Source: Nannocystis pusilla
GTDB lineage: Bacteria; Myxococcota_A; Polyangia; Nannocystales; Nannocystaceae
Direction of reading: 5' to 3'
DNA: 64,000 bases
Assembly: GCF_020073745.1 (NCBI RefSeq)
Contig: NZ_JAIRAU010000011.1
Coordinates: forward strand, 124,001 to 188,000
The position numbers and the translations under genes are program-made. Under the pieces are notes generated by a model. The model did not search any database and was not told where the DNA came from. It saw only the letters and a program-made list of their open reading frames with translations. Position 1 is the first letter of the stretch; every line of letters starts with the position of its first letter. Shown here in pieces: positions 33,389 to 41,671 of this stretch.

Positions 33389-34798
33389 TCAGTCGCAGGT
33401 CGGCCCGTACGACAGGTCGTTGATGCTCTGCTCCAGTTCGGGCAGCTGCATGTAGTTGTTCGAGCCGTCGAGCGCGATCTGGAACAGCCGGTCGCCGTTG
33501 TTGGAGAACGCCTGCTTGCTGACCGGGTCGAACTCGAGGCCGACCGAGTTCCACTGGCCCTCCTCGATGTCGGCGACCACGGTGCCCTCGCCGGTCTCCG
33601 GGTCGATGCTGAGGATCCGGCTGTTCTGGCCGTCGGTGACGAGCATGCGCTCGCCGACGCAGTCGACCGCCATGCCGCAGGCCTGGATGTTGACGCCGTT
33701 GCCGTCGACGGTCAGCGGCTTGGCGCCGAGGACCTCGCCGGTGCCCGGGTCGAAGGTGACGAGCTCGTCGCCGTCGGAGTCGACGCCGTAGAGCGTGCCG
33801 TCGTCGAGGAAGCCGAGGCCGCAGATCGATCGCCCGTGGTCGGCCAGCTCGATCGGCGTGTCGCCGCTGCAGTAGTCGACGACGATGAGGATCTGCTTGG
33901 CCGACTGCGAGCAGTAGATCGTGGCGTCGATCGGCGAGATCGCGCAGGTGATCACCGCGTAGGGCGGCGCCAGCGGGCCGATGTCGACGCTGGCGAACAC
34001 GTCGAGGTCGCCGGTGGCGGTGTCGATCGCGAGGAACTCGCCGTTGTCGGTCGCGGTGTAGAGCACGCGGTCGCCGGGGTTGATGTCCGCGTTCGAATCA
34101 TAGCAGTCGGAGCCGCCGTCGACCCCGTCGTCGACGCTGCTGTCGCCCCAGCCGTCGCCGTCCTCGTCCTTCATGCATTTGCTCGGGTCCTCGACCTCGG
34201 CCGAGCCGGGGAAGGTGCTCGCGTCGTCGTCGTCGCAGTCGGTGCCGGGGACCGCGTCGGGGTCAGTCGGCGTGTTGTCGCCCCAGTCGTCGCCGTCGGC
34301 GTCGGTCATGCACGCCTCCGGATCGTCGTTGGGCGCGGCCCCGGGGAAGGTGTGCTCGTCGCCGTCGTCGCAGTCGTCGTCGTTGGGCACGAAGCCGGCC
34401 GGCGGGTCCTCACCGGGCTCGGACGGGACGCAGTTCGCCGGGTCGCCGAACCCGTCCCCGTCCTTGTCCTCGCACCACGACCCGCCGTCGCCGCCGGTGA
34501 TCGTCGCGGACTCGCTGTTCGAGTTCGAGTTCGAGTTCGAGTTGCTGTTGCTGCCCTCCGTCGCGCTGCCCTCCGTCGCGCTGCCCTCCGTCGGCGCCGT
34601 CATCGTCGGCCCGTCCGACTCCGACTCGGACGCGTCGGTCTCGCTGCCCTCGGTCGCGCTGGCGGTGATGCCGGCGGTCATGCACGCCTCGAGCGACTGG
34701 TTGAACACCGCGCCGTCGTCGACGCACGTGCTCGAACAAGCGGGAGCGTGGCAGAGCCCTGCCGCGAACAACCAACCGAAGCGACGCATGGAGACCAT
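33389..34798 (-). CDS. MopE-like metal-binding-repeat surface protein with beta-propeller-like C-terminus
   Basis: A 469-residue exported protein from the ATG at 34798 (34789 is an alternative). The N-terminus is a signal with a weak lipobox (HAPAC). A T/S/E stalk with an SNSNSNSN run follows, then Asp-rich repeats of the putative metal-binding (MopE/thrombospondin-3-like) type: DKDGDGFGDP, DDDCDDGDEHTFPGA, DADGDDWGD, TDCDDDDASTFPGSAE. The C-terminal 240 residues show NHL/YncE-like strands (LYTATDNGEFLAIDTATGD, LYGVDSDGDELVTFDPGTG), probably a beta-propeller. It probably binds calcium at the cell surface. TACCGT lies six bases before the ATG, suggesting leaderless expression. Confidence 0.8.
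   Translation of the reverse strand: MVSMRRFGWLFAAGLCHAPACSSTCVDDGAVFNQSLEACMTAGITASATEGSETDASESESDGPTMTAPTEGSATEGSATEGSNSNSNSNSNSNSESATITGGDGGSWCEDKDGDGFGDPANCVPSEPGEDPPAGFVPNDDDCDDGDEHTFPGAAPNDDPEACMTDADGDDWGDNTPTDPDAVPGTDCDDDDASTFPGSAEVEDPSKCMKDEDGDGWGDSSVDDGVDGGSDCYDSNADINPGDRVLYTATDNGEFLAIDTATGDLDVFASVDIGPLAPPYAVITCAISPIDATIYCSQSAKQILIVVDYCSGDTPIELADHGRSICGLGFLDDGTLYGVDSDGDELVTFDPGTGEVLGAKPLTVDGNGVNIQACGMAVDCVGERMLVTDGQNSRILSIDPETGEGTVVADIEEGQWNSVGLEFDPVSKQAFSNNGDRLFQIALDGSNNYMQLPELEQSINDLSYGPTCD
34511..34600. repeat. Short tandem repeats in the stalk of the MopE-like gene
   Basis: GAGTTC hexamers in tandem encode the SN repeat, followed by three copies of a CTCCGTCGCGCTGCC-type 15-mer encoding EGSAT. 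Both units are multiples of three, so slippage would change stalk length in frame. Confidence 0.6.
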
Positions 34799-34804
34799 GC
34801 GCCC

Positions 34805-34810
34805 ACGGTA
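34805..34810 (-). promoter_or_regulatory. TANNNT -10-like hexamer (TACCGT) of the MopE-like gene
   Basis: On the minus strand GATACCGT is followed by six bases and the ATG at 34798, with no Shine-Dalgarno. The spacing equals that seen before the CoA ligase, kinase and amidohydrolase genes. Confidence 0.45.
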
Positions 34811-35086
34811 TCGGGCCCACCGTGAGCCCGCAAGAGCGCGCCGCGCGGGGTCGATCGATAGCGCGCCTACAGCAGCGAGCTCGGCGTCGACGCGTCCCGA
34901 CGGCCTCTCGCCTCGCGCAGACCGCCGGGGTTCACGCTCGACACGCCTCAAGATGGAGACGCCGCCGAACCCGAGCCCGGATGCCATCCGCGGATCGACG
35001 GCGAGTCCGAGGCCGGTCGTACTGTCGCGCCGGGCCCCCGAGAGGCGGACGCGCCGGCGAGAGTTCGACCTGTCCCCGAGGTCATG

Positions 35087-36331
35087 TCACGGGCACATCG
35101 GCGGATCGAGGCAGTCGAACAGCGGGTCCACCCCCTCGAACGTGCTGTCGCACCACGCCGGGTTGCACGCGTCGCCGCTGTGGATCGCCGCGCCGGCGAG
35201 CTCGCGGAACGTCACCCCCGTCAGCGCCATCGTCCCCGGCCCGGCCAGCGCGACCTTGTGCGCCGCGCCCGTGCAGCCCTGGCCGTTGCCCGCGTACTCG
35301 AAGATCGCGTGCTCGATCTGCGGCGGCCCCCCCACCGACGTGAACACCACGCAGCCCCAGTCGCCCGCCTGCGGCGCGTCCCGGGCCGACGTGAAGCGCA
35401 CCGGCGCCGCCTCCGTCCCCGCCACCCGCAGCTTGCCGGCGAACACCTCGAGGCTGCTGCCGTCGAGCTGCACCACCGTCCCGGCCGCGAGCGTCACGTC
35501 GCCGTCGCTCGCGACCTGCACGTAGCCGAGCAGGCGGTACGGCACGGTCTGCGCCGACCAGGTCCCGGGCTCCTCGATCGCGTCGAAGGTGCCCTCGACC
35601 TCGACGACGTCGTCGACGTCGACGAACACCTGCCCGCCGGGCACGCGCAGCAGCGCCGCCGGGGCCACCCGCAGCGACGCCCGCGCGTTGTCGGCGAAGG
35701 TGTTCGCCTCGAATTCGCGGATCAGCGCGTTGTCGCCGAGGATCACCCCGTGGCTCGCGCTGGCGCGGACCTCGTTGAACGAGAACGCCTCGGCCGGCGC
35801 GTGGATGTCGAGCGTCGTCTCGGGCTTGTTGCCGATCGCGTCGCAGGCCTGGCCGCCGTGCTCGAACCGCGCGTGCACGATCCGGCTCGCCGAGCTGCCG
35901 CCGCCGATCCGCACGCACTGCCAGTCGCCCGCCTGCGGCGCCTCCGCGGCCGAACGGAAGTGCACCGGCTCGGCCTCGGTGCCCTCGATCACCAGCGCCG
36001 AGTTGTCGTTGAAGGGTCCGGCGTGGAGGAAGCCGCCGGCGTCGACGTGGACGGTCGTGCCGGCCACGAGGGTCAGCGTCGCCCCGTCGACCACGCTGGT
36101 CCGGTACATCTGGACGCAACCTGGCCCGAACGTCATGTCGGTGTCGACCGTCTCCGGCAGCATCGGGCACGGGTCGCCGGTCGTCGGCTCGGTGGTCGTC
36201 GGCACGTCGGTGGTCGTGCCCGTCCCGCTGCTCGTGTCGGTGGTCCCGGTCCCGCCGCCCTCGGCTCCGCCGCTGTCACCGCAGCCCGCCAGCGCCCACA
36301 GAATCATCACAGTCGCGCTCGTCCCTCGCAT
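35087..36331 (-). CDS. Right-handed beta-helix-type lipoprotein
   Basis: A 414-residue lipoprotein: signal to ALAGC (Cys17), a G/T/S/P linker (SGTGTTTDVPTTTEPTTG), then a body of short repeated strands with two near-identical modules: LTLVAGTTVHVDAGGFLHAG and VTLAAGTVVQLDGSSLEVFA, each followed by GTEAxPVxF and xAPQAGDWxCV. This is the pattern of parallel beta-helix/passenger-like proteins of the cell surface. Cysteines near the C-terminus (CNPAWC, CLDPPMC) may cap the helix. GAGGAGGGGG precedes the ATG. Function is unknown; adhesion or glycan binding is possible. Confidence 0.78.
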   Translation of the reverse strand: MRGTSATVMILWALAGCGDSGGAEGGGTGTTDTSSGTGTTTDVPTTTEPTTGDPCPMLPETVDTDMTFGPGCVQMYRTSVVDGATLTLVAGTTVHVDAGGFLHAGPFNDNSALVIEGTEAEPVHFRSAAEAPQAGDWQCVRIGGGSSASRIVHARFEHGGQACDAIGNKPETTLDIHAPAEAFSFNEVRASASHGVILGDNALIREFEANTFADNARASLRVAPAALLRVPGGQVFVDVDDVVEVEGTFDAIEEPGTWSAQTVPYRLLGYVQVASDGDVTLAAGTVVQLDGSSLEVFAGKLRVAGTEAAPVRFTSARDAPQAGDWGCVVFTSVGGPPQIEHAIFEYAGNGQGCTGAAHKVALAGPGTMALTGVTFRELAGAAIHSGDACNPAWCDSTFEGVDPLFDCLDPPMCP

Positions 36332-36569
36332 CGCCCCCTCCTCGCCGCGTCCGCGACCGAAGTCGAATCGCTCGAGCGCGACGCGGGCGTCAACTGTCGC
36401 GGCGACCCCCCAGGCGCGATCGAAGGCATCGCGCGCGCATGCCCGTCGGCGCCCCGAATCTACGGCTCCTCGACGCCATATCAACATGACTCTTCAGACA
36501 TATGTGCACCATCCACCGCCCGCCCCGGCGCGTCATCGCGAAGGGCGGTGTATGAGGAAAGCTATCTGC

Positions 36570-36971
36570 TCAGTTCGAGTCGGTGCAGCAGCACCTGATG
36601 GCGGGCTTCCCCCGGTTCTGAATGTCGTCGCAAGGCTGATTCGAACCGAGAGCGCTCTCGTCTTTCATGCACAGCGTGGGACTACCGTAAACAAACACGG
36701 TCTTTCCGTCGCACTGCGCCTCTGCGCACGTCTCCCCGAAGCTTTGGCAGATCTGGGAACAAGTCGCAAACCCGGAGTCGGACGTGACGCACTCGCTCCA
36801 GGTCTGGCTGCACCCGCCTCCCTCACAGCCCATCGACGTGCATGCATGGCCGCACGTCCCGCAGTTCGCCCCGTCGCTGGCGAGATCCGTGCAAGCCCCG
36901 TCGCAGGCCGAGCCGCGAGCGTGCCACGTCGACGGCCTCGTCGCTACCGGTTCACCGGCGAGGTCCACCAC
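36570..36971 (-). CDS. Short cysteine-rich protein, possibly truncated
   Basis: About 133 residues if translation starts at the tandem GTG codons at 36971. It has a CTDLASDGANCGTCGHAC motif, a common myxobacterial cysteine-knot-like unit, and then many more cysteines (CVTSDSGF, CSQICQSFGETC, CDDIQ, CCCTDSN). No signal peptide is visible from any start, and the frame upstream of 36971 is R/G-rich and overlaps the divergent FG-GAP gene. It may be the 3' remnant of a larger exported cysteine-rich protein, or its real 5' end may be missing through a frameshift. Confidence 0.45.
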   Translation of the reverse strand: MVDLAGEPVATRPSTWHARGSACDGACTDLASDGANCGTCGHACTSMGCEGGGCSQTWSECVTSDSGFATCSQICQSFGETCAEAQCDGKTVFVYGSPTLCMKDESALGSNQPCDDIQNRGKPAIRCCCTDSN

Positions 36972-37073
36972 GCCCCCACGCCCCGGCTCGCCTCTCCCGC
37001 TGCCACGGACCGTGATGACCCCCACGGGCGCCCGCGTTGACGCGCGCGGAGGCGTACGCGAGCCTGCTCGAAG

Positions 37074-38813
37074 ATGCCCCGCCCTCAGCACGCCGTCCTC
37101 CCGCTCCTCGTCCTCGGAATCGTGCCTCTGGCCTGCGGTGACTCGACTGCCGGCAGCAGCGACTCTCTGAGCTCGACGAGCGTGACCACCGCGACGACGC
37201 CGTCCGGCTCGGCGACCGATTCACCGACGGGCGTGCCGACCACCAGCGCCGGCAGCGACAGCGCCACGGGCTCCACCTCGACCTCCGCGGGCACCACCGA
37301 CGACGTGTCGGCCAGCGGCAGCTCGGGCTTCAAGTTCGACACCCCCCAGGGTGGAGACGCCGCCGACCCCGACACCGAAGGCCCTGCGCCGACCTGTCAC
37401 GTCGTCGACGACATGGACGCGATCGGCGATTGCAACAAGGAGGCCCCGCCCGACAGCTTCGAGCCCGAGGTGCAGTGGTCCTGGGGCAACCAGAACGGCA
37501 GCGGCGGCAGCTCCTCGACCCCGCTGGTCGCCAACCTCACCGACGACAACGGCGACGGCGCGATCGACCTGTGCGACGTGCCCGACATCGTCGTCGTCAC
37601 CGGCAGCGCCTTCGGCGGCCAGATCCACGTGCTCGACGGCGCCACCGGCGTCGAGCACTTTGCGATCCCCACGCCCGTCGACGGCTGGGTCACCCCGGCG
37701 ATCGGCGACATCGACAACGACGGCCTGCCCGAGATCGTCGCCGCCACCCCCGGCGGCACCTTCCTCGGCCCGAGCGCCCTGATGGCCTTCGAGCACGACG
37801 GCGCGCTCAAGTGGACCACCACCGACAAGTTCAACCACGACCAGGGCGGCGCGGTCGCCCTCGGCGACCTCGACAACGACGGCGACGTCGAGATCGTGTG
37901 CGACGACCTCGTCGTCGACCACGAGGGCAAGACCCTGTTCATCGCCCCCGAGCAGGCGCAGTGGGACTTCGCGTTCCACTGCACCGCCACCACCCTCGCC
38001 GACCTCGACGGCGACTTCGACCTCGAGATCGTGCTCGGCCAGGCCGCCTACCACCACGACGGCAGCGTCTACTACAACGACGTCTCGCTCAAGCCCGGCT
38101 TCCCCTCGGTCGCCAACCTCGACCCGGACCCGCAGCCGGAGATCCTCCTCACCAACAACAACGGCATCACCGTGCTCGAGCACGACGGCACCGTGAAGTT
38201 CAAGGACATCAAGCCGACCGGCGACAACGGCCTCGGCGCGTGGTTCCGGCCGTCGACGATCCACGACTTCGACGGCGACAAGCAGAGCGAGTTCGCCACC
38301 AGCTCGGCCGCGCACTACTCGATGTTCGAGCCCGGCGGCAAGGTCGAGTGGACCGCGAACGTCGACGACGGCAGCGGCTGGGCCGCCGGCACCGCCTTCG
38401 ACTTCCTCGGCGACGGCATCGCCGAGGCGATGTACGCCGACGAGGTCAACCTGTACGTCTTCGACGGCAACGGCGTCCCGCTGCTGTCGGTGCCGCGCAG
38501 CTCGAAGACCCTCATCGAGTACCCCGTGGTCGCCGACGTCGACAACGATGGTTCGGCCGAGATCGTGGTCGTGTCCGACGTCGGCTACGACGACCAGCAG
38601 ACCGCCCCGACCGTGCAGGTCATCCGCGACAAACAGGACCGGTGGATCCAGGCCCGCCGGATCTGGAATCAACACACCTATCACGTCACCAACGTGCGCG
38701 AGGACTCGACCATCCCGCAGTACGAGCCGCACTCGTGGGAGCTGCTCAACACATTCCGCACCAACGCGCAGATCGAAGGCGGCTCGCTGTGCAAGCCCGA
38801 GCCGCCGATGTGA
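37074..38813 (+). CDS. FG-GAP/VCBS-repeat lipoprotein
   Basis: A 579-residue surface lipoprotein: lipobox PLAC (Cys21), a linker of about 75 residues rich in S and T, then beta-propeller-type FG-GAP/VCBS repeats with calcium-binding DxDxDG loops (GDIDNDGLPEIV, GDLDNDGDVEIV, ADLDGDFDLEIV, ADVDNDGSAEIV). The C-terminal RRIWNQHTYHVTNVREDSTI segment recurs in many myxobacterial surface proteins of this type. It probably forms a seven-bladed propeller outside the cell, with a role in adhesion or as a scaffold. No clear ribosome-binding site is present; the start was chosen for the signal peptide. Confidence 0.85.
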   Translation: MPRPQHAVLPLLVLGIVPLACGDSTAGSSDSLSSTSVTTATTPSGSATDSPTGVPTTSAGSDSATGSTSTSAGTTDDVSASGSSGFKFDTPQGGDAADPDTEGPAPTCHVVDDMDAIGDCNKEAPPDSFEPEVQWSWGNQNGSGGSSSTPLVANLTDDNGDGAIDLCDVPDIVVVTGSAFGGQIHVLDGATGVEHFAIPTPVDGWVTPAIGDIDNDGLPEIVAATPGGTFLGPSALMAFEHDGALKWTTTDKFNHDQGGAVALGDLDNDGDVEIVCDDLVVDHEGKTLFIAPEQAQWDFAFHCTATTLADLDGDFDLEIVLGQAAYHHDGSVYYNDVSLKPGFPSVANLDPDPQPEILLTNNNGITVLEHDGTVKFKDIKPTGDNGLGAWFRPSTIHDFDGDKQSEFATSSAAHYSMFEPGGKVEWTANVDDGSGWAAGTAFDFLGDGIAEAMYADEVNLYVFDGNGVPLLSVPRSSKTLIEYPVVADVDNDGSAEIVVVSDVGYDDQQTAPTVQVIRDKQDRWIQARRIWNQHTYHVTNVREDSTIPQYEPHSWELLNTFRTNAQIEGGSLCKPEPPM

Positions 38814-38972
38814 CGCGCGGACCCGATCGGCGGGGGCGGGTCGCGCATCGCCTGGGCCCTCCCAGTACATCCCATGGCTCGAGGCCCGGCGCAGCGGCAT
38901 GTCGGGGCCCTCGCGCAGCGTGACGCGCGGCAACGCCCCTCATCGACGGCTTCGCCGCGAACTCGATCCGTG

Positions 38973-38978
38973 TAAGCT
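38973..38978 (+). promoter_or_regulatory. TANNNT -10-like hexamer (TAAGCT)
   Basis: GTGTAAGCT is followed by seven bases and the ATG at 38986, with no Shine-Dalgarno. It is a probable leaderless start for the lipoprotein gene. Confidence 0.45.
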
Positions 38979-38985
38979 CGGGCCG

Positions 38986-39459
38986 ATGCGCACGCTCGTG
39001 ACCGTTGCGATCGGACTCGTGCTGGGTTGTGGCAGCTCGGGCCCCATCACGTCACCCGAGCCGGTCGCCCCCGCGGAAGCCCCGGTCATCAAGGTGTATG
39101 TCGCATGGGTCCTGACCGCCGCCCCGACGGAACTCGACGTGATCGAATGCATGCTGACGCTGCTCGTCATCGACGAGCACGGCAAGGAGACCCTGCATCA
39201 GGTCGGCCGCTGGTGGCGGCTGCAAACCACGTTATACGAACCGGTCGAGCCCACGCCGCCTGGCGAGCCGGCGTTGTTTCGTACCGCGGCGGTCATGGGC
39301 TCGGGCGGCCAGCTGACGGACGAGCCGCAGTTCGAGGTGCTGCGCGAGCCCGCCGGCGCGCTCGTCGTGCGCGGCCGCGACAAGGACACGCCGTGGCAGG
39401 AGCTCGCGCACGTCAGCCTCCCGGCGAGCACGCGCGTGCGGCCGCAGATGCCACACTGA
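38986..39459 (+). CDS. Hypothetical lipoprotein
   Basis: A 157-residue protein with signal MRTLVTVAIGLVLGC (lipobox VLGC, Cys15) and a short G/P linker. The mature domain of about 130 residues has no recognised family and appears to alternate strands and a helix; two tryptophans (GRWWRL) are notable. The open frame reaches back to 38548, but that part overlaps the FG-GAP gene. It converges on the DUF5666-like gene. Confidence 0.68.
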   Translation: MRTLVTVAIGLVLGCGSSGPITSPEPVAPAEAPVIKVYVAWVLTAAPTELDVIECMLTLLVIDEHGKETLHQVGRWWRLQTTLYEPVEPTPPGEPALFRTAAVMGSGGQLTDEPQFEVLREPAGALVVRGRDKDTPWQELAHVSLPASTRVRPQMPH

Positions 39460-39594
39460 CTGTCAGTCGGGCCCACGTCGCCGCGCCGCGCTGTCCCCGA
39501 CAATTCGGAGGCGGCGCCGGGCGAGCGACTCGCCGCATTCCGCGGGCGAGCCGTCGCCCACGAGGACGTGCGAGCGCGGCGCCCTCGCCCGGAC

Positions 39595-39924
39595 TCATTC
39601 CAGATCGACCTCATCCGCGACCAGCCTGCCGTCCTCGATGCGGCCCTCGATCTCGACGCGATCCCCGTTGCGGATGCTGTCGCAGGTCCCGTCGTCGAAC
39701 TCCGTCTGCTCGTCGGTGATGATCGTCTCCCCCTTGACGGTGAAGCTGAGGTCGGGGCACGTGCCCTTGAGGCTCTCCACGGGGCCCACGACCTCGACCT
39801 CGTCCCTGTCGTCGTTGTCCCGATCGCGCGCCTGAGCCTCCTGGGCGACCATGGCGAAGCCGAGCGAACCGCCGATCGCCAGCGCCGCCGCGAGGATGTG
39901 GATGTTTGTCTGTACGGATTTCAT
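39595..39924 (-). CDS. DUF5666-like secreted protein
   Basis: A 109-residue exported protein: signal peptide ending near AMVAQEAQA (residue 32), a charged linker (RDRDNDDRDE), and one beta-barrel-like module of about 65 residues with VEVVGPVESL, FTVKGETIITDEQTEF and GDRVEIEGRIEDGRLVADEV, the pattern of DUF5666/OB-like domains. The role of this family is unknown. The longer frame to 40176 was rejected because it lacks a signal and runs into the amidohydrolase gene. Confidence 0.75.
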   Translation of the reverse strand: MKSVQTNIHILAAALAIGGSLGFAMVAQEAQARDRDNDDRDEVEVVGPVESLKGTCPDLSFTVKGETIITDEQTEFDDGTCDSIRNGDRVEIEGRIEDGRLVADEVDLE

Positions 39925-40076
39925 GCGGCGAAAGGTGCCCCGCTGCGTCGTCCTGTCAAGCGTGCTCTGATATGGCGCCACCGCGGCTCGGCTGCTCGGA
40001 GCCATCGACGATGGATGCGCCGGCGATGCTGTTGGTGATCGCGACGCGCCGCAATCCGCGATGTAGCCGGGCCGGC

Positions 40077-41423
40077 TCAGCTGCGATACGTGCGAAGCTG
40101 GTGCTGGCCCCGCCGCACCATGTCGAGCGCGCGGCGCTCGGCCTCGTACAGGATGCGCTCCTCGTCCAGCGTGCACAGCGTACGCCTGCGCATCAGCCAG
40201 CGGCCGTCGACCATCACGTCGGTGACGTCCGCCGCCTTGGCCGCGTGCACGAGGTTGGCCACCAGGTCGTGGCGGGGGCGCATGTGCGGCGCGTCGAGGT
40301 TCACCAGGATCAGGTCCGCGGCCGCGCCGACCTCGATGCTGCCGCTGCGCCCGAACCCGAGGGCGAGCGCGCCGTCGCGGGTGGCCATGCGCAGCGCCGC
40401 GTCACCGGCGAGGCGCGCGGGATCGCCGGTCTGGTACTTCTCCATCAGCACGGTCTGGCGCATGACCGCGAACATGTCGAGATCCGAGTTCGAGGCCGGA
40501 CCGTCCGTGCCGAGGCACACCCGCACGCCGGCGTCCAGGCGCGCGGCCAGCGGGGGGAACGGCATGGCCAGCTTCATGTACGTGATCGGACAGTGAGCGA
40601 CGTGCACGCCCCTGGCCGCGAGCACGGCGGTGTCGTCCGCATCGAGGGCCAGACCGTGCGCGACCACGCAGCCGCCGGGCGCGTCGAGGAGGCCGAGCGC
40701 GTCGACGTGCTGGACCGGTCGCCGCCCGTGACGCGCAAGCGACTGCGCCACCTGCTCCTCGCTCTCGGCCACGTGCAGGTGGACGCCCAGCCCGCGCTCG
40801 TGCGCGACCTCGGCGACGCGGCGCAGGAACTCGGGCGGACACACGTATGGTGAATGCGGGCCGAGCAACGCGCGGACGCGGCCCTGCTCCTCACCCAGTT
40901 CGTTCACGGCCGCGATCCACTCGAGCGTGCCCTCGAAGCCGGGACCCACCTCGGACTGCGGTCCGATGCCGAACACGCACCAGGCCAGCGCTGCCCGCAT
41001 ACCGCTCTCGTGCACGACCGCGGCCACGCGGTCCATGTGGAAGTAGTGGTCGTTGTAGCCGACGATGCCGCCGCGGATCATCTCGCAGGCGGCGAGTCGC
41101 GCGCCCCACTCGACGTCGTCGGGCGTCAGCGCGCTCTCGGCCACCCACATCTTCTCGTTGAGCCAGCGGTCGAACGGCAGATCCTCGGCCCAGCCGCGCT
41201 CGAAGGTCATGGGGCTGTGACAGTGACCATTGAAGAACCCGGGCAGGAGCGCCCGGCCGCGGCCGTCGACGACCTCGTCCGCCGCCTCGAGCGGCATGTC
41301 CGTGGCACCAGGCCCCACGTACGCGATCCGGCCGTCTCGCACCACCACCGTGCCACCGGGCACGATGGTGCCCGCGGCGTCGAGGGTCACGATATCGACG
41401 TTGCGGATGTGCACGACGGTCAT
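40077..41423 (-). CDS. Amidohydrolase of the MTA/SAH deaminase (TRZ/ATZ) type
   Basis: A 448-residue metal-dependent hydrolase. Metal-binding and catalytic motifs are in order: GHCHSPM (67-71), HLHVAESEEQV, VVAHGLALD and GTDGPASNSDLDMF. The last motif closely matches 5-methylthioadenosine/S-adenosylhomocysteine deaminases, which convert MTA or SAH to the inosyl compounds; related members deaminate guanine, triazines or other amines. The C-terminal ARLDAGVRVCLGTDG and PADLILVNLDAPH-type segments belong to the flanking beta domain. TACTCT six bases before the ATG suggests leaderless transcription. It is divergent from rph. The exact substrate is unproven. Confidence 0.85.
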   Translation of the reverse strand: MTVVHIRNVDIVTLDAAGTIVPGGTVVVRDGRIAYVGPGATDMPLEAADEVVDGRGRALLPGFFNGHCHSPMTFERGWAEDLPFDRWLNEKMWVAESALTPDDVEWGARLAACEMIRGGIVGYNDHYFHMDRVAAVVHESGMRAALAWCVFGIGPQSEVGPGFEGTLEWIAAVNELGEEQGRVRALLGPHSPYVCPPEFLRRVAEVAHERGLGVHLHVAESEEQVAQSLARHGRRPVQHVDALGLLDAPGGCVVAHGLALDADDTAVLAARGVHVAHCPITYMKLAMPFPPLAARLDAGVRVCLGTDGPASNSDLDMFAVMRQTVLMEKYQTGDPARLAGDAALRMATRDGALALGFGRSGSIEVGAAADLILVNLDAPHMRPRHDLVANLVHAAKAADVTDVMVDGRWLMRRRTLCTLDEERILYEAERRALDMVRRGQHQLRTYRS

Positions 41424-41429
41424 GGCCGC

Positions 41430-41435
41430 AGAGTA
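41430..41435 (-). promoter_or_regulatory. TANNNT -10-like hexamer (TACTCT) of the amidohydrolase gene
   Basis: On the minus strand GATACTCT is followed by six bases and the ATG at 41423. There is no Shine-Dalgarno, so leaderless transcription is likely. Confidence 0.45.
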
Positions 41436-41575
41436 TCTCACTGCATCGAGATATCCGCGAGGTGCCCAAACCGGCCTCGTCCATGGGCGAGGCTCGAAAA
41501 ATTTTCGCAAAAACCAGGAAAACCACCGCGCGAGCGACTCTCCGCCCCTCGCCACCTTCAGGTTATATCAGGCAC

Positions 41576-41596
41576 GGGGGCTTGCCACAAGCCCCC
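41576..41596 (+). promoter_or_regulatory. Rifamycin-associated-element-like inverted repeat upstream of rph
   Basis: Perfect 9-bp arms GGGGGCTTG (41576-41584) and CAAGCCCCC (41588-41596) flank a 3-base CCA spacer. The central 19 bases, GGGGCTTGCCACAAGCCCC, share arm length, spacer length and the GGGGCTTGC..CAAG core with the actinomycete rifamycin-associated element, which I recall as GGGGCTTGCGGCAAGGCCC. It lies 75 bases before the chosen rph start and just after a TTATAT sequence (41563-41568) that could be a -10 box, so it would overlap the transcription start. Confidence 0.65.
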
Positions 41597-41671
41597 GGTC
41601 ATGCCGCAGAGTCCTCGGCCATGACGAAGACGAGGCATGAAGTGGTGATCGCTGGAGGAGCGCCGACCGGG

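Noticed and set aside
39925..40176. Upstream extension of the DUF5666-like protein by 84 residues
   Set aside because: It overlaps the end of the amidohydrolase gene and hides the clear signal peptide starting at 39924.
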